DNA of 51,777 bases from an uncultured Rhodocyclaceae bacterium (GTDB lineage: Bacteria; Pseudomonadota; Gammaproteobacteria; Burkholderiales; Rhodocyclaceae), in the NCBI GenBank assembly GCA_937892345.1, contig CALAGF010000261.1, positions 1 to 51,777 on the forward strand. The letters are read 5' to 3'. Under the pieces are notes generated by a model, which saw only the letters and a program-made list of their open reading frames with translations, had not been told where the DNA came from and did no database searches. Position 1 is the stretch's first letter; each line of letters begins with the position of its first letter. A program made the position numbers and the translations under genes. This document shows positions 43,252-51,777 of the stretch, piece by piece.

Positions 43252-44025
43252 TCAACTCCGCCAGTCTGGCATGTCGTGCTGGATCGTGATCGGCGAATCG
43301 GGCGGCACGCACAACAGATTGCCTCCGAGTCGGTACACCTTGTAGTTGAGCGCCTCAAAAAATCCGGCAAGGGCCGCGCGATCCGACTTGATCCACTCGA
43401 CCAAGGCCCACGGCCGGTCGCGTTCGATCATCCTGGCCGCTCCCCGCAATACCGCCTCTTCCATCCCTTCAACGTCGATCTTGAGCAAACCAACCCGCGC
43501 AAAGCCCAGATCGTCGATGCGACACAAAGGGACTTTGTCGCCGGAAGCGCCTTGTGCGGGCTGACCGATGAATTCGCGCTGCTCACCGCCAAACTCGATG
43601 CTGCCGAAACTCGACACGGTGCGGTAGTCAAAGGCGGGAATATCGATTTCTCCACTGCCCTGATCACCCACTGCCAAATGATGGACATGCAGATTTTCCA
43701 GGCTGTTCAATGCGACGGTACCGCACAGCATGTAAGCGATGATCCGCTGCGCCTCGAAGGCATGAACCTTGCCGCCGCGCTGTGCAAGTACTTGGGCGAC
43801 AGCAAGGCTGAAGACACCGAAATTGGCACCGATATCGAGAAAGGTGGCCCCTTCCGGCAAGCGGTTCGCCAGATCGATGAAGAGCTGAACCTCCGCCCGA
43901 TCAAAGGCTTCGCTGGTCTTGAACAGCGCGTTGGCCTGATTGGTATCGTAACGATTGACCAGCATCTGCCCGTAGCGGGTGGGCAAAACCACGGTGTAAG
44001 GCACCGCCTGTCGGGCAAGCAGCAT
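43252..44025 (-). CDS. FkbM family methyltransferase
   Basis: The 257-residue protein has FLDIGANFGVFSLAVAQ (SAM binding, about 62), HAFEAQ, and the LLKIDVEGMEEAVLRGA block that defines the FkbM O-methyltransferase fold. It probably methylates a hydroxyl on a sugar. The start at 44025 is chosen because the longer frame would run deep into the TPR-GT9 gene upstream, and it falls 2 bases after that gene ends. Confidence 0.87.
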   Translation of the reverse strand: MLLARQAVPYTVVLPTRYGQMLVNRYDTNQANALFKTSEAFDRAEVQLFIDLANRLPEGATFLDIGANFGVFSLAVAQVLAQRGGKVHAFEAQRIIAYMLCGTVALNSLENLHVHHLAVGDQGSGEIDIPAFDYRTVSSFGSIEFGGEQREFIGQPAQGASGDKVPLCRIDDLGFARVGLLKIDVEGMEEAVLRGAARMIERDRPWALVEWIKSDRAALAGFFEALNYKVYRLGGNLLCVPPDSPITIQHDMPDWRS

Positions 44026-44027
44026 GC

Positions 44028-45575
44028 TCAGGCTTTCCCGGCCTTGCGGCTGGCAGGGCGTTTCTTCGGCAAGAGTTTTTTTGCTTGCCGCACGATTTCC
44101 GACACCACTCGCGACCAATCCTGTGCCTTGTCCTGCCGGAACAGGCGAACGCAACCGGGATACCAGGCGGCATGTTCGCCCTCCAGCCCCCAGCGCCAGT
44201 CAGTACCCAGCCATGGCAGCATGATCCAGCACGATTTACCGAGCGCACCGGCGACATGGGCGACTGCCGTATCCACCGTAATCACCAGATCAAGCTGGTC
44301 GACGATTGCCGCGGTATCCGCAAAATCCTGAATCAGGCCACCCAGCGGCATCAGGGACATCCCTGCCGGTGGCGATTTCGCCTCATCTTCGCGTGTCCCC
44401 TTCTGCAGGCTGACCCAGGCAATGCCCTCAATCCCGGCGAGCGGCGCCAACAGATCCAGAGAGGGCAGGGAACGGTGTGCATCGTTACGGTGGCTGGCAC
44501 TACCCGCCCAGACCAGCCCCACCACCAGCTTGGTCTTCTTGCCCCGTTTGGGGAGTTTTTCAGCCCAAAATGCCGCTTTTTCACGGTCGACCGCAACATA
44601 GGGCAATTTTGTCGGTATCGAGGCCTGCGTCGTACCGTGGCGCAAGGGCAGGCTCATCGGGAAAGTCCAGTAATCCTGGCGCGCCATGACCAGCTTGCCT
44701 TCGGCCGGCAGGACTTCATCCACGCCGTCGACTGTGCTCAACAGCGGCACCAGAGGCGCCTTGCAGACCAGCGTGACGCGACTGGCGCCAATCGATTTAA
44801 GCCAGCCGAGATAGCGGGCAAACTGGATTTCATCGCCCAAGCCTTGCTCGAACCAGACAAGGATGGCTTTGCCGGCGAGCGCTTCACCTCGCCACATGGG
44901 CATGGGTAATTTGGGCGGCAATAGCACCGGACGAACGCGGCCCGGATCATAGCGGGACTCATGCAGCGGCCAGGCATTGACGTAATCACCCTTGAGCAGC
45001 AGGAGCAGGCTGAGATTCCAGTAAGCCTCGAGCAGGGTGGCGCGGGTTGTCCTGCCCACCCCCTGCAGTCGTGCCGTTTCGGCCTTGGCGTCCGGCACCG
45101 ATGCCGGTTCGGCAAGCAAGGACTTGATACGCTCACCCAGGGCATTGAGGCGACGGGGTGCGGCATCAATGATCCGGCGGTAGGCATCAACGGCCTCATC
45201 ATGCTGGCGCATGGCCTGCATCAGATTGCCGAAATTGTTCCAGGCTTCGAGATAGTCCGGGCGCTGCTTCAAGGCCTCGCGCAATGCTGTTTCGGCCTCC
45301 TTGAGCCGCCCCTGCTCCAGCATCAGGACACCCAGATTACTCAACACTTCCGGCACTTGCGGCTTGTGCACCAGCGACTCGTGGTAGGCCTCTTCCGCTT
45401 CGTCAAAGGCACCGCGCTGCTTGAGCAGCAAGGCCAGGTTGTTCAGGGCATCGGCATGATCCGGCTGCCGTGCGAGCACGGCACGATAGGCCTGCTCGGC
45501 CTGTCCGGTTTGCCCCGTTCGGTGCAAAGCCAGCGCGGCGTCAAAACTCGGCTGGATATCGGTCTCTGTCGTCAT
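44028..45575 (-). CDS. TPR-glycosyltransferase (GT9-like)
   Basis: The 515-residue protein has TPR motifs at about 10-140 (ALNNLALLLKQRGAFDEAEEAY and similar) and a GT9-like domain at about 215-495 with FEQGLGDEIQFARY (about 242), VGLVWAGSASHRNDAHRS and TVDTAVAHVAGALG (about 437) followed by MLPWLGTDWRW. A lysine-rich tail (KKLLPKKRPASRKAGKA) is unique to this copy. It lies 4 bases after the GT4 gene and 2 bases before the FkbM gene, in the operon behind the RTX protein. Confidence 0.87.
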   Translation of the reverse strand: MTTETDIQPSFDAALALHRTGQTGQAEQAYRAVLARQPDHADALNNLALLLKQRGAFDEAEEAYHESLVHKPQVPEVLSNLGVLMLEQGRLKEAETALREALKQRPDYLEAWNNFGNLMQAMRQHDEAVDAYRRIIDAAPRRLNALGERIKSLLAEPASVPDAKAETARLQGVGRTTRATLLEAYWNLSLLLLLKGDYVNAWPLHESRYDPGRVRPVLLPPKLPMPMWRGEALAGKAILVWFEQGLGDEIQFARYLGWLKSIGASRVTLVCKAPLVPLLSTVDGVDEVLPAEGKLVMARQDYWTFPMSLPLRHGTTQASIPTKLPYVAVDREKAAFWAEKLPKRGKKTKLVVGLVWAGSASHRNDAHRSLPSLDLLAPLAGIEGIAWVSLQKGTREDEAKSPPAGMSLMPLGGLIQDFADTAAIVDQLDLVITVDTAVAHVAGALGKSCWIMLPWLGTDWRWGLEGEHAAWYPGCVRLFRQDKAQDWSRVVSEIVRQAKKLLPKKRPASRKAGKA

Positions 45576-45579
45576 CGGC

Positions 45580-46800
45580 TTACACCACGAATTCGTGAAT
45601 CAGGGCACGATATGCGGCAATCGAATCACGCACGTCGTAGCGATGGGCAACGTGTTCACGCGCCGCCTTGCGAATTGCCGCCATCCGGTCCGGATGGGCA
45701 AATATTTCATCAACCCGGTCGGCAATGCCCTGGACCGAGAAGAAATCCACCAGCAGGCCGTTCTTGCCATCGGTGATCACTTCCCGCACCGGTGCCGTGT
45801 CACTGCCGATCAGCAGACAACCGGCCGCCATCGCCTCCAGCATCGACCACGAGAGGACGAAGGGGTAGGTCAGATACACGTGCGCACTGGAAACATGCAG
45901 AATCGATTTGTAGGTAGCGTAGGGCACGACCCCAAGAAAATGGGTTCGCGCCGGGTCGACCGCAACTTCCTTGAGCATGCGTTCACGCCAGGTTTCCGGC
46001 GGCGGCAAGCGGCGACCGTAGCTGACATCATCGCCCCCGGCCAGCACGACATGCGCATTGGGACGACGGCGCTGAATTTCGGCCACCGCCCGCATGAAAA
46101 TGTGGAATCCCCGATAGGGTTCAAGGTTGCGCGAGACATAGGTAATGACCTCGTCTTCTGCGGTCAACACCCGGCCATCGGGCAATTTCAGTTCCGGCTT
46201 TGCCGGCGGCGCCAGGGTCTCGACATCGATGCCTTCGTGCAGCACGCGGATCTTGGGGTGATACTCCTGCGGAAAAACACTCTTTTGCCAGCGGGTCGGC
46301 GAAATCCCCAGATCGCAGGCATCGATGTTGAGTAGATGCAGGGCATTGCGCTGACGAACGCGCATCCGGGTTTCGGTTTCACTGGAACCGAGCGGAAATT
46401 CCGGATCAAAGCAGCAATCCGCGCCTTCGTAGCGATAGAAAAACTCGCAAAAGTGGATCAATGGCACCTTGGGCAAGGCATCCTTGATGAAGATCGACTC
46501 CCCCCAGGCGGGATGCGCGAAGACGATATCCGGCTCGAACCCGTTCTTGCGCAGCAGCGCCAGCGACTCCAGTGCGCCCTTGCCATTGAACATGGCATTG
46601 TCGAGTTCCCGCATGAAGGGGTTCTCGCTTTTTCCCTGTGGCGCATCGTAGTTGTAATTGGCCATCATCACGCCCGGCAGGCCGGGGGCATGTTTCTGAC
46701 CGATGGCTGCAACACGAAAATCGGGTAGCCCCAGCAGATGATTGGAAAGCCGGCGATACTGCCCCGGATAGTTCTGGTGAATGAAGAGAACGTTCGTCAT
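45580..46800 (-). CDS. Glycosyltransferase family 4 protein
   Basis: The 406-residue enzyme has the N-terminal VLFIHQNYPGQYRRLSNHLL block of a GT4 subgroup and the GT-B nucleotide-sugar site SWSMLEAMAAGCLLIGSDTAPVREVI near the C-terminus, with a retaining-type E-x7-E. SRNLEPYRGFHIFMRAV is the usual linker strand. Sugar and acceptor are unknown. It follows the RTX gene with 80 bases between them, which contain a perfect hairpin. No clear ribosome site is seen in front of it. Confidence 0.88.
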   Translation of the reverse strand: MTNVLFIHQNYPGQYRRLSNHLLGLPDFRVAAIGQKHAPGLPGVMMANYNYDAPQGKSENPFMRELDNAMFNGKGALESLALLRKNGFEPDIVFAHPAWGESIFIKDALPKVPLIHFCEFFYRYEGADCCFDPEFPLGSSETETRMRVRQRNALHLLNIDACDLGISPTRWQKSVFPQEYHPKIRVLHEGIDVETLAPPAKPELKLPDGRVLTAEDEVITYVSRNLEPYRGFHIFMRAVAEIQRRRPNAHVVLAGGDDVSYGRRLPPPETWRERMLKEVAVDPARTHFLGVVPYATYKSILHVSSAHVYLTYPFVLSWSMLEAMAAGCLLIGSDTAPVREVITDGKNGLLVDFFSVQGIADRVDEIFAHPDRMAAIRKAAREHVAHRYDVRDSIAAYRALIHEFVV

Positions 46801-46816
46801 GGTCGGCGAATATTAG

Positions 46817-46858
46817 CAGGAGGACCGCAGGAAGGCATGCCTTCCTGCGGTCCTCCTG
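46817..46858. terminator. Perfect 42-base palindrome after the RTX gene (attenuator or terminator)
   Basis: The 42 bases form a perfect palindrome centred on GGCATGCC. In RNA it would fold as a 19-bp stem with a CATG loop. It begins 22 bases after the RTX gene stop and ends 16 bases before the GT4 gene. No T run follows on the minus strand, so it may reduce read-through or protect the 3' end, lowering enzyme expression relative to the RTX protein. Confidence 0.75.
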
Positions 46859-46880
46859 ACACCCCGTCCATCGCGAAGGG

Positions 46881-49800
46881 CTAGATCAGATTTACGTGGA
46901 GCAGGGCTTCCCCTGTGGTCGTCTGCGTATCGTTGATATGCAGATCCAGTCCATCTGTCAATCCGGTCACGGCGCCCTGATTCCAAATACTTCCATCAGT
47001 CGACCAATAATGACTATCGCTGATCGTCAGGTTATCACCGTTATTAATCGCCAGATTCAACGAGGCACTGCCGCTACCGCTCAACAGCGCATTAATGTCT
47101 GTCTTGGAGATTTCCACGGTTTCACCAGCATTGCCATTCGACATGGTCACTTTCTCGATATTGGCCGCAAAACTGGCCAAATTCTGCATATCGTAAGTAG
47201 CTCCACCGGTCAGGCCCAACTGCACCTCGTCGGTTCCCGCGCCGCCGTTGATGGTCGGCCCGGAGGTCGCGGCATCCACAATGAAGGTATCGTTGCCACT
47301 GCCAGCCTGAAGGTGCTCGAAACCGGAGAAGGTGTCGGTACCTGCCGCACCGCTGGTCTGACCGGTCAGCAGATTGTAGGTACTGGCGCCGACGCTGCTG
47401 TAATCCAGCGTATCTCCCGTACCGCCATTGGCGCCACCCGACAGGTTGTCATTGCCCGCACTGCCGTAAATGGTGTCGTCACCGCCATTACCCGCCAAGG
47501 TCTCTGCACCGGCCAGACCATGCAGCTGATCGTTGCCGCTACCGCCCGTGATTTGCTCAAAACCGCTGAAGCGTCCGCTGGACAAATCCACGTTCAGCGC
47601 GGTATTCCACGCACTAAAGTCGAGATGATCGGCCCCACCGGCACTGCCGGTCATCGACTCGATACCGCTGAAGCTGACACCGCCGGTCATCTGACCATCG
47701 CTCAGTGAGTTGGCCGCGAATACTACGGTCTGACTGCTGCCCAGCCCTGCGTAACTCAGGAGATCGCCACTACCCGCACCAATGAAGTTTTCGAAACTGG
47801 TAAAGCTGATGGCAGCGCCAATCGTGCCTGCATAGCTACCCGAGAAACTGACCGACACATTGTTGATCGTAAAGCTGTTGATTGCCCCACTGCCATTGAG
47901 CGTATAGCCCGCAAACCCACTCAGGTCGTAGCTCACACCCGACAAGGTCACGACCAGGCTGGAGGCGCTGGCCGAAGCCGCCGTCAGCCCATTGGCGACC
48001 AGTGTTGCGCCACCGCTGCCTTGCAAGGTGTCGAAACCGCTGAACTTGTGAGTACCGACGGTATTGCCTGCGCTATCCAGAAGCACATTCACTGCACTGG
48101 CATTCAGGGTGCTGTTGTTGCTCACCCCGGCAAGCGTCATGGCAAAGCCGTTAACCAGTTGGGTCTCGGCACCAGTCAGCGTCGAGTTACCTGCACTCAC
48201 GGTAGCAGTGGACAGATTGCTGCTGGACAAGGTAGCACCCGCACTGCCCGAAAGCGTTTCGAAGCCGCTGATCGACATACCTGCTGCCGTTCTCGTACCA
48301 CCGGAACCCATGTCCAGACTGACGGCGAGATTATTCACATTCAGCGCCTCGGTGCCAGCGCCAACGAGGCTTTCAAAACCGCTGAAGGTGGTATTGCCAC
48401 CCAGCGTATACGTACCGGCTGCCAGGCTGATGGCCAGATTATTCACCGTCAATGTCTGAGTGCCTGACCCAAGGCCCGTCAGATTGCGATTGGCAAAACT
48501 GCTGAAGGTCTGGCTACCCGCAGCACCGGTCACCGTGCTGTTGCCGCTGGTCAGCGACGCCGCAGACAGATTGCTTGCGCTCAGCGTTCCCGAACCCGTC
48601 ACGGTTTCGAAACCGCTGATTGTCATCGCGCCATTGACTGTACGATCACCGCCGCTCGCCATATTCAGTGCAACCGACAGCGATCCGGCATTGAAGGACT
48701 CGCTGCCGGCCCCCACCAGACTGTCGAAGTTGTTGAAGGTCAGCGCGCCGGAGGTGCCTTGCGTAGCCGAAGCCATGGTCAGATTCAGACCGGACACGGT
48801 CAGGGTTTCCGTTGCCACATTGGCAGCGTTCAACACCAGGGTTTCCATACCGGAGAACTGGGTAGCCACACCGCCAATGGTCACATTGCCCGCAGAAACC
48901 GAACTCAAATTGGCACTCTGGACAGCGTTGACCGTGAGACTGTCACCCGATACCGCATTGCCCACGAGCGTGTCGAAACCACTGAAAGTCACTGCAGCAG
49001 GCCCTGTAGCGCTACCCGTGCCGGCGGTATTCAAGGTGATCGTTGCCGCAGTAGAGAAGTTCAGCGCATCACTGGCGCCACCCGCAGCGGACAAATTCAT
49101 CGCAAAGCCGCTCACCGACTGGGTGCCACCTGCGCCGGTCAGGGTTGTAGTGGTCGAACTGATCGTTGCCGCCGACAGATTGGTGGCTGTCAGTGTCGCC
49201 CCGCCGCTACCGGCAATGGTTTCAAAACCGCTGATCGAAACGGCATTTGCCGTGCGCGCTCCACCAGCACCCATGTTGAGATCAACGGCCAATCCATTGA
49301 CGTTCAAAGTTTCGGTCCCGGCACCCAGCAAGCTTTCAAAGCCGCTGAATGTGGTATTGCCACCCACTGTCGATGAGCCGCTCGCCAGCGTCACATCGAG
49401 ACTGCTGACGGTCAGGGTCTGCGAACCACTGCCCAGCGCGGTCAGGTTGCGGGTTGCGAAGGTGCTGACCGTGACATCGCCGGCACTACCCGACAGCGTG
49501 CTGTTGCCACCGGACAGCGAAGCTGCAGAGAGATTGGTGGCCGTCAGCGCCCCGCTGCCGGTCACTGTCTCAAAACCGCTCATCGTCACCGTGCCATTGA
49601 CTGTGCTGGTGCCGCCTGAATTGCGATCCAGCGTAACCGCCAACGATCCCGCATTCAGCGATTCGCTGCCATTGCCAACCAGACTGTCGAAGTTGTTGAA
49701 GGTCAGCGCGCCGGAAGTGCCTTGCGTGGCCGAAGCCATGATCAGATTCAGACCGGACACGGTCAGGGTTTCCGTTGCCGCATTGGCAGAGTTCAACACC

Positions 49801-51727
49801 AGGGTTTCCATACCGGAGAACTGGGTTGCCACACCGCCAAGCGTGACGGCCCCCGCGAAACCGGCACTCAAATTGGCACTCTGGACGGCGTTGACCGTCA
49901 GACTGTCGCCCGAGGCGAAATTCCCTGCCAGCGTGTCGAAACCGCTGAAGGCAACGGTCATGCTGCCGGTGCTCGCCGTACCGCTGCCAGCGCTGGTCAT
50001 CGTGATACTGGCTGTGCTGGCAAAGTTCAAGGCATCGGACGCGCCCCCTGCCGCGGTCAGCGTCAGGTTTTCAAACCCCTTCATCGAGACCGTTGAAGCC
50101 CCGATATCCAGCGTGGAGTTGACTGCCAAGGTGTTCAGGTTGGCAGTCGTCACGGTGGCACTCAGCGTGTCTGCGCCGCCCACCATGCCGCTCAGGCTCT
50201 CGAAACTGCTGAAGCCGACGCTACCACCCAGCAGGCCGCTGCTGGCAGTCGTCAAACTCACAGAGACCGCATCAACGCTCAGCGTATCGGTGCTTCCCGA
50301 ACCCGTGAGCGACTCAATGCCGCTGAAACTGGTCGACAGGGCAGTACCTGATGCACCGCCAGCTACCGAACTGACGGCCACCGTCACCGCAGCCGACGCA
50401 GCCAATTGGTCGTTACCGGTCGCCCCGGTAATGCTTTCGATGCCGCTGAAACTGCTGCTGTAGGTGCCGCCGCTGACGGCCCCCGCCTTGGTTGCACTCA
50501 GGGTATAGATGGCTGAGCCGCCCGCTGCCGTTGTCAACACGTCGCTGGCGCCATTGCCTGCCAGGGTTTCGAAGCCTGTGTAAGTCGAGGTCGTGCTGCT
50601 GAGCACTGCAGCACCCGCATTGCTGCCTGAAAGCGTAAAGATTGCGTTATCACTGGCCGTCAGCGTCTGGTTGCCACTGGCGCCGTTGAGCGTGACGTTG
50701 TTACCGTACTGCGTACCGTTCAGTGTCACCGTACCGGTGCCATTCAAGGTGCGTCCGGTGCTGGCCAAAGTCGCGCCGGTCAAATTATTGGCCGTGACGC
50801 TACCCGATCCACTCAGGGTTTCAAAGCTGCTGAACCCGGTGGTGCCCGCCAGATGGTTACCCGTGGACAGGTCCAGTGTCAGGTTCAGGCTGCCGGTATT
50901 CAGGCTGTCGTTGGTGCTGGAGCCAATCAGGGTTTCCATGCCCGAGAAGCCGACCACTGAACTGCTCACCGTGGCCGTACCGGCGCCGTTGCCGCTCAGC
51001 GTCACGCTCATCGTGGTGGAGACCCCCGCCAGCGTGTCGGCAGCGGCTGCACCGGACAGGCTTTCTATCCCGGTATAGCTGACCATTTGTGTGCCACCGA
51101 TGCTGACGGTGCCGCTCTGTGCACCGCTCAAGGCATAACGCGCATTGCTGGCCGAGGTCAGGGTGTCGGTCGTGCCACCGCCCTTGAGGTTTTCAAAGGT
51201 ATTGAAGGTAGTCCCCAGCGCACTGCCGCTACCCGCCGTGCCGTTCAGATCAAAGGTGGCATCGACGCTGCTGGTCAGCGTGTCACCCGTACCCGAGCCG
51301 GTCAGCGTTTCGAAACTGACAAATTTTGTGTTGCTGCCGCCTACCGAACCGTTGCCCGTCGCCGAGAGGAAGACTTCAAGACCCGCGGCCTTGCTGACCG
51401 TCAAGGTGTCGGTACTGCCCGAACCCGTCAGTGTCATGTTGGCAAAACCGCTGATGCTGGTCGTGCCGCCGCCGGTCAGGATGCCGGTGCTTGTGTCCGA
51501 CAACGTGACGGCGCTCAAGCCGCCGGCCGTCAGCGACCCTGTACCCGTCAGGCTTCCGAAACTGCTGAAATCGGTCGTTCCGGCTAGTTTGCCGGCACCG
51601 GCACTCGTCAAATTCACCGACAAGCTGCCGGCATTCAGCGTATTCGTACCATTGCCGATCAGGCTCTCGAAACCACTGAAACTGGTCGCGCCCGTGGTTA
51701 GCTTGCCCTCTGCGGCACCGGTCATCG
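46881..51727 (-). CDS. Large repetitive RTX-type secreted surface protein (5' end missing)
   Basis: More than 1600 residues are encoded and the start is lost at the contig end. Most of the protein is beta-strand repeats with a recurring SGFESLxGxGxxDTLxxxxxxxxL core, rich in Gly, Ser, Thr and Asn and free of Cys in what I read. The last 200 residues contain RTX calcium-binding nonapeptides (GGSGNDQLHG, GNGGDDTIYG, SAGNDNLSGG, AGSGNDTFIV) and an end DLHINDTQTTTGEALLHVNLI in which acidic and hydrophobic residues fit an uncleaved type I secretion signal. Similar proteins are adhesins or S-layer subunits. The many Ser and Thr could accept O-linked sugars from the neighbouring transferases. The apparent Met at 51725 is only the last ATG before adapter sequence. 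Confidence 0.88.
48090..50015 (-). repeat. Tandem 963-bp (321-residue) duplication inside the RTX gene
   Basis: Two copies, about 48090-49052 and 49053-50015, align with a constant offset of 963 bases. Blocks of close identity include those starting at 48718 and 49681, both coding for the NFDSLVG, TQFSGMETLVLN and SGDSLTVNAVQSANLS motifs. The offset is a whole number of codons. The edges are approximate. Confidence 0.8.
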
Positions 51728-51777
51728 AGATCGGAAGAGCGTCGTGTAGGGAAAGAGTGTCTTCGCCTGTGTAGATC
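51728..51777. other. Illumina adapter sequence at contig end (not genomic)
   Basis: Bases 51728-51760 match the Illumina TruSeq adapter beginning AGATCGGAAGAGC and continuing GTCGTGTAGGGAAAGAGTGT. Bases 51761-51768 (CTTCGCCT) are the reverse complement of the standard i5 index AGGCGAAG (D505), and 51769-51777 (GTGTAGATC) continue the P5 adapter. Frames read through it give the well-known artefact peptide IGRASCRERV. Confidence 0.98.

Noticed and set aside
48460..50463. Open frame of 667 codons on the plus strand within the RTX gene, with regular Pro/Val/Ser repeats
   Set aside because: The repeats are the complement of the RTX repeats. The minus frame is the one with RTX nonapeptides and a secretion-type end.
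46881..51727. Regularly spaced repeats that might be taken for a CRISPR or satellite array
   Set aside because: The units vary in length and sequence, keep the reading frame, and encode protein motifs. There are no uniform spacers.
51145..51774. Plus-strand frame ending in IGRASCRERV
   Set aside because: The last residues come from adapter sequence, and the rest is antisense to the RTX gene.

Overview
The window is one end of an assembled contig of about 52 kb with high GC and densely packed genes. It carries ordinary chromosomal housekeeping genes followed by an accessory block. The gene content (an aceE-aceF-lpd operon with lipoyl domains on both AceF and Lpd, glnA plus ntrBC, a coaX-birA pair lacking the BirA helix-turn-helix, and a DUF4124 protein next to glnA) fits a betaproteobacterium. 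I think a Rhodocyclales (Dechloromonas/Azonexus-like) origin is most likely, but this is inferred from gene content only. No phage, insertion sequence, CRISPR array or rRNA was seen.

Layout. 1-4.4 kb: pyruvate dehydrogenase operon, with aceE cut by the contig start, closed by a clear terminator. 4.4-6.6 kb: thioesterase, polyphosphate kinase 2 and a SixA-type phosphatase. 6.7-8.5 kb: two tRNA-Arg genes (ACG and CCG anticodons) flanking an APS kinase and a sulfotransferase, which together look like a small PAPS-making and sulfating module. 8.6-11.5 kb: HDOD protein, NlpC/P60 lipoprotein and gabD. 11.5-18.6 kb: a minus-strand run ntrB-ntrC-birA-coaX-HD-GYP-EAL that joins nitrogen control, cofactor genes and cyclic-di-GMP genes. 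18.7-22.9 kb: an RND efflux pair. 22.9-25.1 kb: a DUF4124 protein and glnA, with a readable sigma-54 promoter and two NtrC enhancer sites. 25.1-30.8 kb: CDF metal transporter, rhodanese, nadA, a YbhP-like phosphatase/nuclease, ClsB-type cardiolipin synthase and gluQ. 30.8-34.0 kb: a TPR protein with two Cds6-like domains and a MEMO1-AMMECR1 fusion.

34.0-51.7 kb is the most unusual part. A large repetitive secreted protein with terminal RTX calcium-binding repeats (truncated by the contig end) is followed on the same strand by a GT4 glycosyltransferase, a TPR-GT9 protein and three methyltransferases. Facing it are a TPR-GT9 gene overlapping by 4 bases with a type I secretion ABC transporter, and a divergent giant protein made of two TPR-GT9 units. 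In all there are four GT9-like modules with the same invariant motifs. I read this as a dedicated locus that makes, glycosylates, methylates and exports a cell-surface or S-layer-like RTX protein. The secretion adaptor and outer-membrane partner are not in the window.

The last 50 bases are not genomic. They match an Illumina adapter with an index, so the start of the RTX gene is missing. A 12-base motif, GTCGACCGCARC, occurs eight times on the plus strand and once on the minus strand, regardless of gene direction.
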